From Opitutaceae bacterium (GTDB taxonomy: Bacteria; Verrucomicrobiota; Verrucomicrobiia; Opitutales; Opitutaceae): 64,000 nt of DNA. Below, piece after piece: positions 7,619 through 16,181 of this stretch. The translations under genes and the position numbers were made by a program. The stretch's first letter is position 1. Every line of letters starts with the position of its first letter. Location: NCBI GenBank assembly GCA_027482185.1, contig JAIXWF010000015.1, forward strand, positions 434,001 through 498,000, written 5' to 3'. The notes below the pieces were generated by a model, which saw nothing but the letters and a program-made list of their open reading frames with translations, was not told the origin of the DNA and searched no databases.

Positions 7619-10600
7619 TCAGTGGAAATCGTGCGACGCCTGCGTCGGCACGGCCGCGGGCGGCAGCGGTTCGATCGTCTCCGCCTTCACGTGGATCACG
7701 CCCTCGCGGTGCTGCAGCCGGCCCGTGATGCGCAGCGCCGGTTCCTGCGTGATCGTCAGCCGCCGCGCCTCGAACAGCGCCGGCAACACCACCGCGTTCG
7801 CGATCCCCGTCTCGTCCTCGAGGCTGATGAACACGAACCCTTTCGCCGTGCCCGGCCGTTGCCGGCAGATCACCGAGCCCGCGATCTCCACGCGGTCCCC
7901 GTCCCGCCCCAGCGGCAAATCCGCCGCCCGCCACACGTCCGGCAGTTGCGCGCGCACCAGCGCCATCGGGTGCACGCCCGCCGTCAGCTCCAGGGCCGTG
8001 AAATCCGCCCGCAGCCGTTCCGCCAACGTCATCGGCGCCAGCGGCGCCGCGACGTCCCGCTCCTCTTCCGCCCCCGCCGCATCCCGGAACAGCGCTTCGT
8101 CCTCCGACCACGCCGCCTCGATCTGCCAGAGCGCCGCGCGGCGGTGCGGCGCGAGCGCGTGCAGCGCCCCGGCCGCGGCCAACGCCCGCCGCTCCGCCGC
8201 CGTGAATGCCGTGCGCCGCAGCCAATCGACCAATTTCGCAAAGGGCCGCTCCGCGCGCGCCGCGAGCATCGCGCGCACCGCCGTCTCGCGCAGGCCCTTC
8301 ACGTACGAGAGGCCGATCCGCAGCGTGCCGTCGGCTTCCACCGTGCACGGCCAGTCCGACCGCGCGACGCACACGGGCCGCGTGCGCAATCCGTGGCGCC
8401 GCGCGTCCTGCAGCAGCGTCGCCGGGGAATAGAAACCCATCGGCTGGTGGTTGAGCAGGCTCGCGGTGAACTCCGCCGGCCGGTGCACCTTCAGCCAGGT
8501 GCTCGCGTACGCGAGCAGCGCGAAACTCAGCGCGTGCGATTCCGGAAAACCGTAGGCCGCGAAACTCAGGGCCGACTCGCTCACTTTCTTCACCACGGTT
8601 TCGTTGCGCCCGTGCGCGCGCAGCGCGGCCACGAGCTTCGCCAGCGCGCGCTGCAACCGGTCGCTGCCCTTGGTGAAACCCATCGCGCGCCGCAGCTCCT
8701 CCGCCTCGCCGCCGGTGAACGCCGCCAGCTTCATCGCCAGCTCCAGCATTTGCTCCTGGAACAGAATCACGCCCAGCGTGCGGCGCAGGATCGGCGCCAC
8801 GATGTCGTCGACGCTCGGGTCGAGGTAGCTCACGGGCTCGAGCCCGTTGCGCCGCCGGATCAGCGGGTGCACGAGATGCCCGACGATCGGCCCCGGCCGC
8901 ACGATCGCGACCTGCATCGCCACGTCGTAGAAACAGGCCGGCCGCAGCCGCGGCAGCGTCGCCATCTGCGCCCGGCTCTCGATCTGGAACACGCCCACCG
9001 TGTCCGCCGCCCGCATCGCCGCGTAGGTGGCCGGGTCGTCCGGCGGGATCGTGTGCAGCTCCACCGGCACACCCCGCGCGCGGCACAACGCGAACGTATC
9101 CTGCAGCGCCGCCATCATGCCGAGGCCGAGGAAATCGACCTTCACGATGCCGAGGTCCTCGCAGTCGTCCTTGTCCCACTGCACCACGGTGCGGCCGGGC
9201 ATGGTCGCGTTTTCCAGCGGCACGACGCGGTCGAGCTGGCCCTGCGCGATCACCATGCCGCCGCTGTGCTGCCCGAGGTGCCGCGGCAGCCCGTGGATCT
9301 GCCGGTAGAGCTCGACCATCGCCGCGGCGCGGGGATGCCGCGCCGCGATGCCGGCGAGCGCGAGTTGGTCCTGCAGCTCCAGCGTCTCGGGAAAATCGCC
9401 GTTGGCATAGAGGCCGGAAAAACGGTCGAGCGCATCGTCGCCGAAGCCGAGCACCTTGCCGATCTCGCGCACCGCGCTGCGGCCGCGGTACGTGATCACG
9501 TTCGCCGTCATGGCCGCGCCCCGCGCGCCGTACTGCGCGTACACGCGCTGCAGCACGCGTTCGCGCAGCTCGCCGCTGGGCAGGTCGAGATCGATGTCGG
9601 GCCACGAGGGATGCCCGTCGCGCCCGACGCGCCCCTCGCTCAGGAACCGTTCGAACAGCAGCTCGTGCCGGATCGGATCCACCGCCGTGATGCCGAGCGC
9701 GTAGCACACCGCGCTGTTGGCCGCGCTGCCGCGGCCCTGCACGAGAATGCCCTCCTCGCGGCAGTACCGGCAGATATCCCACACGATCAGGAAATAGCCG
9801 GCGAACCCGAGCCGCGCGATCAGCGCGAGCTCGCGGTCGAGCTGCGCCGCAACCCGCGGACAGATCGCGCCGAAACGCCGCGCCGCGCCGGCGTACGTCG
9901 CCGTGCGCAGGAACTCCGGCATCGGCGAGCCGTCGGGCGTCGTGTAGTCCGGAAACCGATACCCGAGGTCGCGCAGCGTGAAATTGAGCCGCGCCTCGAG
10001 GCGCACCGAGTTGGCCACGGCCTCCGGCAGGTCGCGGAACCGCGCCGCCATCGCGGCGGGCGTCGCCAGGTGGCGCTCGGCGTTGGGTGCGAGCCGGCGG
10101 CCCGCGGCGTCGAGCGTCGTGTGCAGCCGCAGGCAGGTGAACACGTCCGCCGTCCGGCGCTGCGCCGGCGTCGCGTACGCGGCGCCGCCCGTCGCCAGCA
10201 ACGGCAGCCCGCGCGTCGCCGCCAGATCGCGCAGAAACGCCACCTCATGCTCCTCGCCGCGCACGCGGTGCCGCTGCACCTCGACAAACAGCCCGGCCTC
10301 GTCCGGCCCCGCCGGCCCGCCGCCCGGCGCAAAGATCGCCGCCAACCGATCCAGCGCCGCCGCCGCCGCCGCCGGCCCCGCCGCGCGCCAGGCGCGGCGC
10401 ACCGGGCCGTCCTCGTCGCCCGTCAGCGCAACGAGGCCCTCGGCGTGCGCGGCGAGTTCGTCCCAACCCGCGAAGCAGGGCCGTTTGCGGTCCGCCGGGC
10501 CCGGCGCCAACGGATGCTCCGGCGGCGGCAAGCCGGCCCGGCGCGGCGTGAGCTTCGCCGCCGTGATCAGCCGGCAGAGGTTGCGGTAGCCGGCCGGCGT

Positions 10601-10840
10601 GGCCGCGAGCAACGGCACCACGCTGCCGTCTTCCATCGTCACCTCCGCGCCCACACGCGCACGCAGGCCCTGCTCGCGCGCCGCGCCGTAGAGCCGGGGC
10701 GCGCCGTACACGCCGTCGCGGTCGAGCAGCGCGAGCGCCGCCAGCCCTTGCTTCGCCGCCGCCGCCGCCATGTCCTCCGGACTCGACGCGCCGCGCAGGA
10801 AACTGAACGCACTGCGGGCATGCAGTTCGACGTAGTTCAT
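7619..10840 (-). CDS. dnaE2: Error-prone DNA polymerase III alpha subunit DnaE2 (ImuC)
   Basis: 1073 residues, the usual DnaE2 length. Residues 1-260 form the PHP domain (MNYVELHARSAFSFLRGAS), followed by a C-family polymerase core with the catalytic PDIDLDLPSG at about residue 415. HHH and OB regions follow (RAMLAARAERPFAKLVDWL; VEIAGSVICRQRPGTAKGF). The reading FVFISLEDETGIANAVV is typical of the C-terminal OB fold. It performs the nucleotide-insertion and extension step of damage-induced translesion synthesis with ImuA and ImuB. Third gene of the imuA-imuB-dnaE2 operon, separated from imuB by a hairpin-forming heptamer repeat. ATG start at 10840; a TTG at 10855 is in frame but lies in the repeat. 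Confidence 0.95.
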   Translation of the reverse strand: MNYVELHARSAFSFLRGASSPEDMAAAAAKQGLAALALLDRDGVYGAPRLYGAAREQGLRARVGAEVTMEDGSVVPLLAATPAGYRNLCRLITAAKLTPRRAGLPPPEHPLAPGPADRKRPCFAGWDELAAHAEGLVALTGDEDGPVRRAWRAAGPAAAAAALDRLAAIFAPGGGPAGPDEAGLFVEVQRHRVRGEEHEVAFLRDLAATRGLPLLATGGAAYATPAQRRTADVFTCLRLHTTLDAAGRRLAPNAERHLATPAAMAARFRDLPEAVANSVRLEARLNFTLRDLGYRFPDYTTPDGSPMPEFLRTATYAGAARRFGAICPRVAAQLDRELALIARLGFAGYFLIVWDICRYCREEGILVQGRGSAANSAVCYALGITAVDPIRHELLFERFLSEGRVGRDGHPSWPDIDLDLPSGELRERVLQRVYAQYGARGAAMTANVITYRGRSAVREIGKVLGFGDDALDRFSGLYANGDFPETLELQDQLALAGIAARHPRAAAMVELYRQIHGLPRHLGQHSGGMVIAQGQLDRVVPLENATMPGRTVVQWDKDDCEDLGIVKVDFLGLGMMAALQDTFALCRARGVPVELHTIPPDDPATYAAMRAADTVGVFQIESRAQMATLPRLRPACFYDVAMQVAIVRPGPIVGHLVHPLIRRRNGLEPVSYLDPSVDDIVAPILRRTLGVILFQEQMLELAMKLAAFTGGEAEELRRAMGFTKGSDRLQRALAKLVAALRAHGRNETVVKKVSESALSFAAYGFPESHALSFALLAYASTWLKVHRPAEFTASLLNHQPMGFYSPATLLQDARRHGLRTRPVCVARSDWPCTVEADGTLRIGLSYVKGLRETAVRAMLAARAERPFAKLVDWLRRTAFTAAERRALAAAGALHALAPHRRAALWQIEAAWSEDEALFRDAAGAEEERDVAAPLAPMTLAERLRADFTALELTAGVHPMALVRAQLPDVWRAADLPLGRDGDRVEIAGSVICRQRPGTAKGFVFISLEDETGIANAVVLPALFEARRLTITQEPALRITGRLQHREGVIHVKAETIEPLPPAAVPTQASHDFH

Positions 10841-10854
10841 CGGTCGCTGGGCCA

Positions 10855-10942
10855 AGCTTTCAGCGGTCAGCTATCAGCGCTCAGCTTTCAGCGGTCGATC
10901 TTGGACCGATCGCCGACAGCTGATAGCTGACAGCTGAAAGCT
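10855..10942. repeat. AGCNNTC heptamer repeat forming a long hairpin between imuB and dnaE2
   Basis: Arm 1 (10855-10878) reads AGCTTTC AGCGGTC AGCTATC AGC. Arm 2 (10919-10942) is its reverse complement with one mismatch (GATAGCT GACAGCT GAAAGCT). The core holds GGTCGATCTTGGACCGATC. The TAG stop of imuB is completed by the outermost unit, so the operon mRNA would carry this hairpin immediately after imuB. Confidence 0.85.
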
Positions 10943-12428
10943 AATCGTATTCTCCCTCGATGAAGTACGCGTCGTCGATCTGCAGCAGGCGGTAGAGCCC
11001 GCCGCCCGCGAGCGCCAGGTCCCATTCGCAGCGGATCCACGCGCGGTCGTGCTGCCACCAGTCGCCGCTGCTGCGCCACGGCCCGCGCAGGTCGGCGATC
11101 TCGCCGTGGAAGCGGTGCGTGAACAGGTACGTGGGCCGCCGGCTGCCCGCGGCAAACTCCAGCGTCGCCAGCAGCGGCGGCCGGAACCGCCGCAGCGGCA
11201 GCCCGTACGGCGGGTGCACCGGCGGCGGCGCCGGCGGCGGCACCGTGGGCGCGGGCGCGGCGAGGCCGACGGCGTCGGGCCGGCGCGTGTCGAGCAGCTG
11301 CGGCGTGCCGAGGCGACCGGGGCCGACGATCGCCGAAACGCGCGCCAGCGTTTCGGCGAAGCCGTGCGGATCGCGCAGGCCCGTCTCGAACAACCCGGCC
11401 TGGCGCACGGGCGGCCGCGCGGGCACGACGGCGAGGTCGAAGCCCGTGAGCGCGGCCGCGGTTTGCAGTGTTTCCAGGTGGGTGTGGAGCGCGCGGAAGA
11501 GCACGGCCGGATCCGCCGTCGGCTCGGGCAAACTGAACGTGCGGGTGTGCCGGCCGCCGTCCTCGAGGTGCAGCGCGAGGTCGAGGGCGGCCGCGACGAA
11601 GTGCGCCGCACGCAACTCGAGCGCCAGCCGGTCCAGCGCGCGCCGCAGCCCGAAGAGCAGCGGCTCGAGCGTGGCGACGCCGTCCTCGAAGCGCAGCCGC
11701 GCCGCGAATTCCACCGGCAGGGCCGCGAGGCGCAGCGGGCGCGGCGCGCCGCCGGCCGCGCGCTGCCAGAGCGCGAGCCCGGCCGCGCCGAAACGGCGGC
11801 CAACCTCGTCGCGCGGCAGCGCCAACAGGTCCCCGAGCGTGCGCACGCCCCAGAGCGCGCATACGTCCGCCAGCTCCGCCGGCGGCTCGGCGACCGCGAG
11901 CGTCAGCGGCGCGAGGAACGCGGCCTCCGCCTCCGGCGCCAGCCGCCGCACGGCCGCGGCACCCGCCGCGTCCGCGAGCGTGTGCGCGACGTACCGCGCC
12001 AGCAACGGCGTGCGGGCGAGCCCCGCCGTCGCCGCCAGCCCGAGCCCGGCCAGCTCCGTCACCGCGGCGCGCGCCGCGGGCTCCGGCGGGTCGAGCAGGC
12101 CGCGCAGATCGCAGGTGCAGAGGCCGGGCGCGGTGTCCTCGACGCGCGGCGCGAGGTTGTGTGCGAGCGCAAGCAGGAGCGCGCCCGTCTCGGCCTCCGC
12201 CGCGGCCGCCGGCGCGCGGATCGCGAGCACCGGACAGCGCGCCATGGCCTGCGGCGCCGTGAGACCGGGCGTCACGCCCGCCGCGCGCGCGGCCGCGTTG
12301 GCCGCGAGCACGAGGGATTTCTTGCCGCCGGCGGAGAACAGCGCCGCCGGCCCGCCCGGCGCGGCGGGCGGATCGGCCCGCAACGCGGCCTGCAGGGCAA
12401 ACTCCGGCAGATGGAGAACGGCAAACAT
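10941..12428 (-). CDS. imuB: ImuB, Y-family-polymerase-like mutasome subunit
   Basis: 495 residues. The layout is that of a Y-family polymerase (MFAVLHLPEFALQAALRAD at the N-terminus, VEDTAPGLCTCDLRG and a little-finger-like region), but the acidic catalytic residues of true Y-family enzymes are absent, as expected for ImuB. The C-terminal part (PPVHPPYGLPLRRFRPPLLA, then DWWQHDRAWIRCEWDL) matches the conserved ImuB tail. ImuB links DnaE2 to the sliding clamp and to ImuA. Starts 14 bases after imuA ends, consistent with one transcript. The last codons run into the AGCTTTC repeat. Confidence 0.92.
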   Translation of the reverse strand: MFAVLHLPEFALQAALRADPPAAPGGPAALFSAGGKKSLVLAANAAARAAGVTPGLTAPQAMARCPVLAIRAPAAAAEAETGALLLALAHNLAPRVEDTAPGLCTCDLRGLLDPPEPAARAAVTELAGLGLAATAGLARTPLLARYVAHTLADAAGAAAVRRLAPEAEAAFLAPLTLAVAEPPAELADVCALWGVRTLGDLLALPRDEVGRRFGAAGLALWQRAAGGAPRPLRLAALPVEFAARLRFEDGVATLEPLLFGLRRALDRLALELRAAHFVAAALDLALHLEDGGRHTRTFSLPEPTADPAVLFRALHTHLETLQTAAALTGFDLAVVPARPPVRQAGLFETGLRDPHGFAETLARVSAIVGPGRLGTPQLLDTRRPDAVGLAAPAPTVPPPAPPPVHPPYGLPLRRFRPPLLATLEFAAGSRRPTYLFTHRFHGEIADLRGPWRSSGDWWQHDRAWIRCEWDLALAGGGLYRLLQIDDAYFIEGEYD

Positions 12429-12442
12429 GGCGGCGCGCGTGG

Positions 12443-13084
12443 TCAGGCCGTGGCGGCGGCCAGCCGCTGGCGCCGGAGCTCGGCCGGCAGCCGCGCTACC
12501 GCCGCCGCCCGCTCGCACTCCAGCGCCGCGAACGGCTGCGTTTCCGGCAACACAAAGCGCACCTGCGCGCTCGGCACCGTGGCTCCGGGAGTGACGACAA
12601 CGAGCACGAGGTCGGACGGCTCGACCGCGCGTTGCAGCCGGTACCAGGTCGTCGCGGGAATGCGCCGCAGCTCGGCCTCGGGCGCGCGGCGCAGGTCGAG
12701 GCAGACGAGGCCGAGGTTGGCATCGCGCACGAGCAGGTCGGCCACCGCCAAGGCCTCGTCCGTCCCGCCGCAACGCACCCAGACGAGATGCGCGAGCAGA
12801 TCGGCCGGATGCGACCACGGGTCGAAACAGTCCGTGGTGTCGACGAGCGCGACGCGGCGGCGCGCGGCCCGCGTCGTCGCCAGCAGTTGCCCGAGGCAGA
12901 GCTGGCCGCCGCAGCTCGGCGCCGCACAGACCAATTCGGTCACGGCCCCGCGCGGCAAACCGCCGGCCGGCGCATCGAGCGCGGGCACGCCCGACGGCAC
13001 CGCGCAGCCCGGACCCCGCGGTCCCGTGGGGAAGCGGACGGCCAGTTGCTGGCGCAGCTGGGTGAGAATCTCGGAGGCGGGCAT
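12443..13084 (-). CDS. imuA: ImuA, RecA-like mutasome subunit
   Basis: 213 residues, RecA/SulA-like. It shows GVPALDAPAGGLPRGAVTEL near the N-terminus, the region that in RecA relatives leads into the nucleotide-binding core, then LVDTTDCFDPWSHPADLL and WVRCGGTDEALAVADLLVRD. First gene of imuA-imuB-dnaE2. In characterised systems ImuA stimulates the mutasome and contacts RecA. Its promoter region carries a perfect GTGTTC-N4-GAACAC palindrome 37 bases upstream of the ATG, so damage induction through LexA is likely. A longer reading frame extends upstream without a plausible start. Confidence 0.88.
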   Translation of the reverse strand: MPASEILTQLRQQLAVRFPTGPRGPGCAVPSGVPALDAPAGGLPRGAVTELVCAAPSCGGQLCLGQLLATTRAARRRVALVDTTDCFDPWSHPADLLAHLVWVRCGGTDEALAVADLLVRDANLGLVCLDLRRAPEAELRRIPATTWYRLQRAVEPSDLVLVVVTPGATVPSAQVRFVLPETQPFAALECERAAAVARLPAELRRQRLAAATA

Positions 13085-13120
13085 GGCGGCGGACGGTGCG
13101 GCTGGGGTCGTTTTTGGATA

Positions 13121-13136
13121 GTGTTCAAACGAACAC
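13121..13136. promoter_or_regulatory. LexA-type SOS operator
   Basis: GTGTTC-AAAC-GAACAC is a perfect palindrome. From memory, the LexA motif reported for Verrucomicrobia is TGTTC-N4-GAACA, which this matches at every fixed position. It lies 37 bases before the imuA start, the right place to repress the imuA-imuB-dnaE2 operon. I found no second full match by eye in the window. Confidence 0.8.
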
Positions 13137-13236
13137 TTTTGAAACCGAAGGCAACCGCGGCGAATGACGGAAGTCACGCTCCTGCGGCGCTTTTCCCGCT
13201 TCCATCCTTCACGGTGCGGCGGAGTCGGCCGGGGAC

Positions 13237-13252
13237 TACACCCTTGGGTGTA
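13237..13252. promoter_or_regulatory. TACACCC-TT-GGGTGTA palindrome, likely activator site
   Basis: Seven-base perfect arms around TT, extended by outer GCCGG/CCGGC. It is centred near -43 of the start site predicted from a TAGAAT -10 box at 13276, the position used by activators that contact RNA polymerase. TAC...GTA half-sites resemble those of NarL/FixJ (LuxR-HTH) response regulators. It serves the PEP-CTERM gene at 13326. Confidence 0.55.
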
Positions 13253-13275
13253 TGGCCGGCGCGGCGCCTTGCTGC

Positions 13276-13281
13276 TAGAAT
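13276..13281 (+). promoter_or_regulatory. Putative -10 element TAGAAT
   Basis: GCTAGAATC is one mismatch from the TATAAT consensus in very GC-rich surroundings, 45 bases before the ATG at 13326. No consensus -35 box is present; the palindrome at 13237-13252 sits there instead, which fits activator-dependent transcription. Confidence 0.45.
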
Positions 13282-13325
13282 CGCCGGACCTGCCCCGATC
13301 TCTGTCCGCGGGCGGGATTCCACCC

Positions 13326-14048
13326 ATGAAACGATTCCTCGCCTGCGTCGCGTTCGGCGCCGCCACCGCCCTCCTGCCCGCGCAATCCGCGTTCAACGTC
13401 GACTTCGGCAGCCCCGATACGCCGGCCCACTTCTCGGGCACCGCCCTCGCCCCCGGCAGCGGCACGATTTGGACCAACATCACCGCCACCGGCGGCCCTG
13501 TCAGCCTGCTCGACACGCAGGGCAACGCCAGCGCGGTCACCCTCCAACTCTCGGGCTTCAGCTTCTGGTACGGCGGAGGCAGCTACTCCGGCGGCCCCCT
13601 GGCCACGACTTACGCCAACCTGATGTTCGACTACGCGTACGTGGGCATCGCCGGGATTCAGGGCACCGGCACGGTTCGCTTCGAAAATCTCAATCCCGGC
13701 ACAACCTACAACCTCCACCTCTACTCCCAAGGCGACAGCATCGACCAGGGCGGCCGTTTCACGCTCACGACCTACGGTGCGGCCGACCAGACTGCCTTGA
13801 ACATCGGCACTTCGGATTTCAGCGCCTTCAGCGAGGGCAACAACTTCGTCGTCTTCCGGAACGTCCGGGCCGACAGCTCGGGCGTCCTCCAGCTCCAGAT
13901 CGCCTCCAATCTCTTGTCCAGCTACGGCGCCCTCAACGGCCTGCAACTCACCGCCGTGCCCGAGCCCTCGACCTACGCCGCCCTCGCCGGTGCCGCGGCG
14001 CTCGGGTTCGCGTTCTGGCGCCGCCGGCGGCCAAGCCGCACGGCCTGA
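13326..14048 (+). CDS. PEP-CTERM sorted secreted protein
   Basis: 240 residues. The signal peptide MKRFLACVAFGAATALLPAQ precedes an all-beta domain (FNVDFGSPDTPAHFSGTAL..., GTGTVRFENLNPGTTYNLHL) typical of small surface adhesin-like or carbohydrate-associated proteins. The tail is a textbook VPEPSTYA, hydrophobic helix, then WRRRRP, the exosortase recognition signal. It should be cut after sorting and shown at the surface or released to the matrix. Divergent from imuA, with its own palindrome-controlled promoter at 13237-13281. The gene after it is a pectate lyase on the same strand (82-base gap), so co-expression with pectin attack is possible. Confidence 0.88.
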   Translation: MKRFLACVAFGAATALLPAQSAFNVDFGSPDTPAHFSGTALAPGSGTIWTNITATGGPVSLLDTQGNASAVTLQLSGFSFWYGGGSYSGGPLATTYANLMFDYAYVGIAGIQGTGTVRFENLNPGTTYNLHLYSQGDSIDQGGRFTLTTYGAADQTALNIGTSDFSAFSEGNNFVVFRNVRADSSGVLQLQIASNLLSSYGALNGLQLTAVPEPSTYAALAGAAALGFAFWRRRRPSRTA

Positions 14049-14130
14049 CGCGCTGCGGCCGCGGGCGGCCGCTTTCGAATCTTGGCGGCCGGCGGATCAC
14101 CGGCATGCTGCCGCGGTCCCAATCCCGCCC

Positions 14131-15207
14131 GTGAAAACGCTTTCCCTTCTCCGTCTCGCCGCCGCCTGCCTCTGCGCTGTGTCCGTCGCGGCCGCGGCCG
14201 CGCCCCTGCGCTGGAGCAACGATCTGCCCAACCGCCCCGCCGCCTGGTTCGCCACGCCGGAGGCCCGCACCATGGCCGCCGCGGTCCTGACCTACCAGTC
14301 CGAGCACGGCGCCTGGCCCAAGAACACCGACCTCTCCGTCCCGCTCACGCCCGAGATCGCCGCGGAAATCAAGCGTGGTGGAAAAGCCGATACGATCGAC
14401 AACGGCGGCACCGTTTCGCCGCTGCGCTTCCTCGCCCGCGTCCACGCGGCCGCCCCCGACCCCGCCTACGTCCGCGCCATGGTCCGCGGCCTCGATTACC
14501 TGCTCGCCAGCCAATACCCCAACGGCGGCTTCCCCCAGTTCTTCCCCCTGCGCGAAGGCTACTATTCCCGGATTACCTACAACGACAATGCCATGGCCAA
14601 CGTGCTCGGGTTCCTGCGCGAAATCGCCCAGGGCAAGGAGCCGTTCGGCTTCGTCGACGCGGACCGCCGCGCGCGCTGCGCCGACGCCGTCGCCCGCGGC
14701 CTCGATTGCATTCTGCGCACGCAGATCCGCCAGAACGGCCAGCTCACCGCCTGGTGCGCGCAGCACGACGAGAAGACCCTCGCGCCGGCCTGGGCCCGCA
14801 AGTACGAGGCCCCTTCCCTTTCCGGCAACGAGAGCGTCGGCCTCGTGCGCTTCCTGATGGGCGTGGAAAAACCGGCGCCGGAAATCGTCGCCGCGATCGA
14901 GGGCGCCGTCGCCTGGCTGCGCGCGGCCACGATCACCGGCCTGCGCATCGACACCTTCACCGGCGCCGACGGCAAACGCGACCGCCGCGCCGTGCCGGAC
15001 CCGGCCGCCCCGCCGGTCTGGGCCCGCTTCTACGAGCTCGGCACCAACCGCCCGCTCTTCATGGGCCGCGACTCCGTACCCCACTACGCCCTCGCCGAGA
15101 TCGAACAGGAACGCCGCGGCGGCTACGCCTTCTACGGCGACTGGCCCGCCTCCCTGCTGGAAAAAGACTACCCGCGCTGGCGCGCGAAACTCGCCGCGGC
15201 GCGCTGA
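14131..15207 (+). CDS. pelA: Pectate lyase, family PL10-like (PelA)
   Basis: 358 residues from a GTG start (the only plausible start before the signal peptide LLRLAAACLCAVSVAAAAA). The mature protein has the (alpha/alpha)-toroid hallmarks of PL10: TIDNGGTVSPLRFLARVH, GLDYLLASQYPNGGFPQFFPL, YYSRITYNDNAMANVL, LTAWCAQHD and DSVPHYALAEIEQERRGGY. It cleaves polygalacturonate by beta-elimination outside the cytoplasm, using calcium. With the uronate isomerase and epimerase genes downstream it indicates pectin utilisation. Length matches single-domain PL10 enzymes; no carbohydrate-binding module. Confidence 0.92.
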   Translation: MKTLSLLRLAAACLCAVSVAAAAAPLRWSNDLPNRPAAWFATPEARTMAAAVLTYQSEHGAWPKNTDLSVPLTPEIAAEIKRGGKADTIDNGGTVSPLRFLARVHAAAPDPAYVRAMVRGLDYLLASQYPNGGFPQFFPLREGYYSRITYNDNAMANVLGFLREIAQGKEPFGFVDADRRARCADAVARGLDCILRTQIRQNGQLTAWCAQHDEKTLAPAWARKYEAPSLSGNESVGLVRFLMGVEKPAPEIVAAIEGAVAWLRAATITGLRIDTFTGADGKRDRRAVPDPAAPPVWARFYELGTNRPLFMGRDSVPHYALAEIEQERRGGYAFYGDWPASLLEKDYPRWRAKLAAAR

Positions 15208-15263
15208 GACCCAATCCGGCCGTTGCGCGCCGGGCTTTGCGAATCGGGAGACCGGTCCGCCGC

Positions 15264-16055
15264 TTACTCCACTTTCACCGCGGCGTCCTCGACGATCAGG
15301 CCGTACTTGTAGCCGCCGCCGAAATCTTTGTCGGCGGAAAGCTTGCCCGTCACGAGCACGAGGTCGCCGACCTTCGCGGCCGCCTGGGTCGTGACCGTGA
15401 GGTCGTTCGTGCCCTCGGCGCCGGAGCCGTCGCGGATATGCAGCCAGTTCTTGCCCATGATCTGGGCGTTGAATTTCACAACGCGGCCGCGCACCGCGAT
15501 CGGTTTGCCGGCGAGGGCTTTCTTGCCCGCGTAGATCTCGGCGACGGTCTGGCCGCCGTCCGCGCGCTTGATCCCTTTCAGGTCGGGCGCCGCCTTGGGC
15601 GCCGGAGCCGCCGACGCCGCTGCGCCCGCGGCCGGCGGATGGCCGGCGGGCAGGCCCGCGGCCGCAAGGATCGCCGCCTCGCCGATCGAGCTGCCGCCGC
15701 CCGGCCGCTGGCCGTTCACGCGCACGTCGCCGCTGAAGTACACGACCTCGAAGGTGCGGTTGAGCGTCTTGCTGTGGTAATTCGCCATCGGCATCGCGTC
15801 GGCGATCTCGACCGTGTCGCCGACCTTCACCGGGAACTGCGGCGCCGCGGCCCAGACCTTTTTGCCCGCGACGTCGACCAACACGTAGGTATAGCTCGCG
15901 GCGTTCATCGTCTCGGCCACCTTGCCCGCCAGGGCTCCGGCCGGAGCCGGGGCGGCCGCGGCCGGGGCCGCCCCGCCGGACGCATTCGCTGCCAGGACCG
16001 GCAGACCGCCGAGCACCACCGCCGCCAATCCGCCGAGCACGAACGAAGATTTCAT
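15264..16055 (-). CDS. NrfJ-like exported protein with OB-fold domain
   Basis: 263 residues. Signal peptide (FVLGGLAAVVLGGLPVLAANA), then an NrfJ-like domain (GKVAETMNAASYTYVLVDV, KKVWAAAPQFPVKVGDTVEI, MPMANYHSKTLNRTFEVVYF), an Ala/Pro linker, and a second small beta-barrel (AVRGRVVKFNAQIMGKNWLHIRDGSG) of the OB type often labelled 'nucleotide-binding protein'. NrfJ is associated with periplasmic cytochrome pathways, but its biochemical role is unclear. Convergent with the pectate lyase and divergent from the RDD gene. The two-domain fusion is seen directly; function is not known. Confidence 0.7.
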   Translation of the reverse strand: MKSSFVLGGLAAVVLGGLPVLAANASGGAAPAAAAPAPAGALAGKVAETMNAASYTYVLVDVAGKKVWAAAPQFPVKVGDTVEIADAMPMANYHSKTLNRTFEVVYFSGDVRVNGQRPGGGSSIGEAAILAAAGLPAGHPPAAGAAASAAPAPKAAPDLKGIKRADGGQTVAEIYAGKKALAGKPIAVRGRVVKFNAQIMGKNWLHIRDGSGAEGTNDLTVTTQAAAKVGDLVLVTGKLSADKDFGGGYKYGLIVEDAAVKVE

Positions 16056-16181
16056 GCGGCCAACGGAACACGTCGCCCGCCCCGCGGCAAGTTTCTCCAC
16101 CGCCGCCGGCCAGCGATGCGCAATCCTTGGCAAACGACGCGGCAATTGACGACCCCGGCGGCCGCCGTTTCGCTCCCGCCC

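Noticed and set aside
6336-9782. A 1148-codon minus-strand open frame over the GH43-like gene and dnaE2
   Set aside because: Arg/Gly-rich translation in the wrong frame; dnaE2 has clear motifs in its own frame.
13144-13540. Longer imuA starting inside the divergent PEP-CTERM gene
   Set aside because: It crosses the LexA box and the divergent promoter; ATG 13084 gives a normal-length ImuA.
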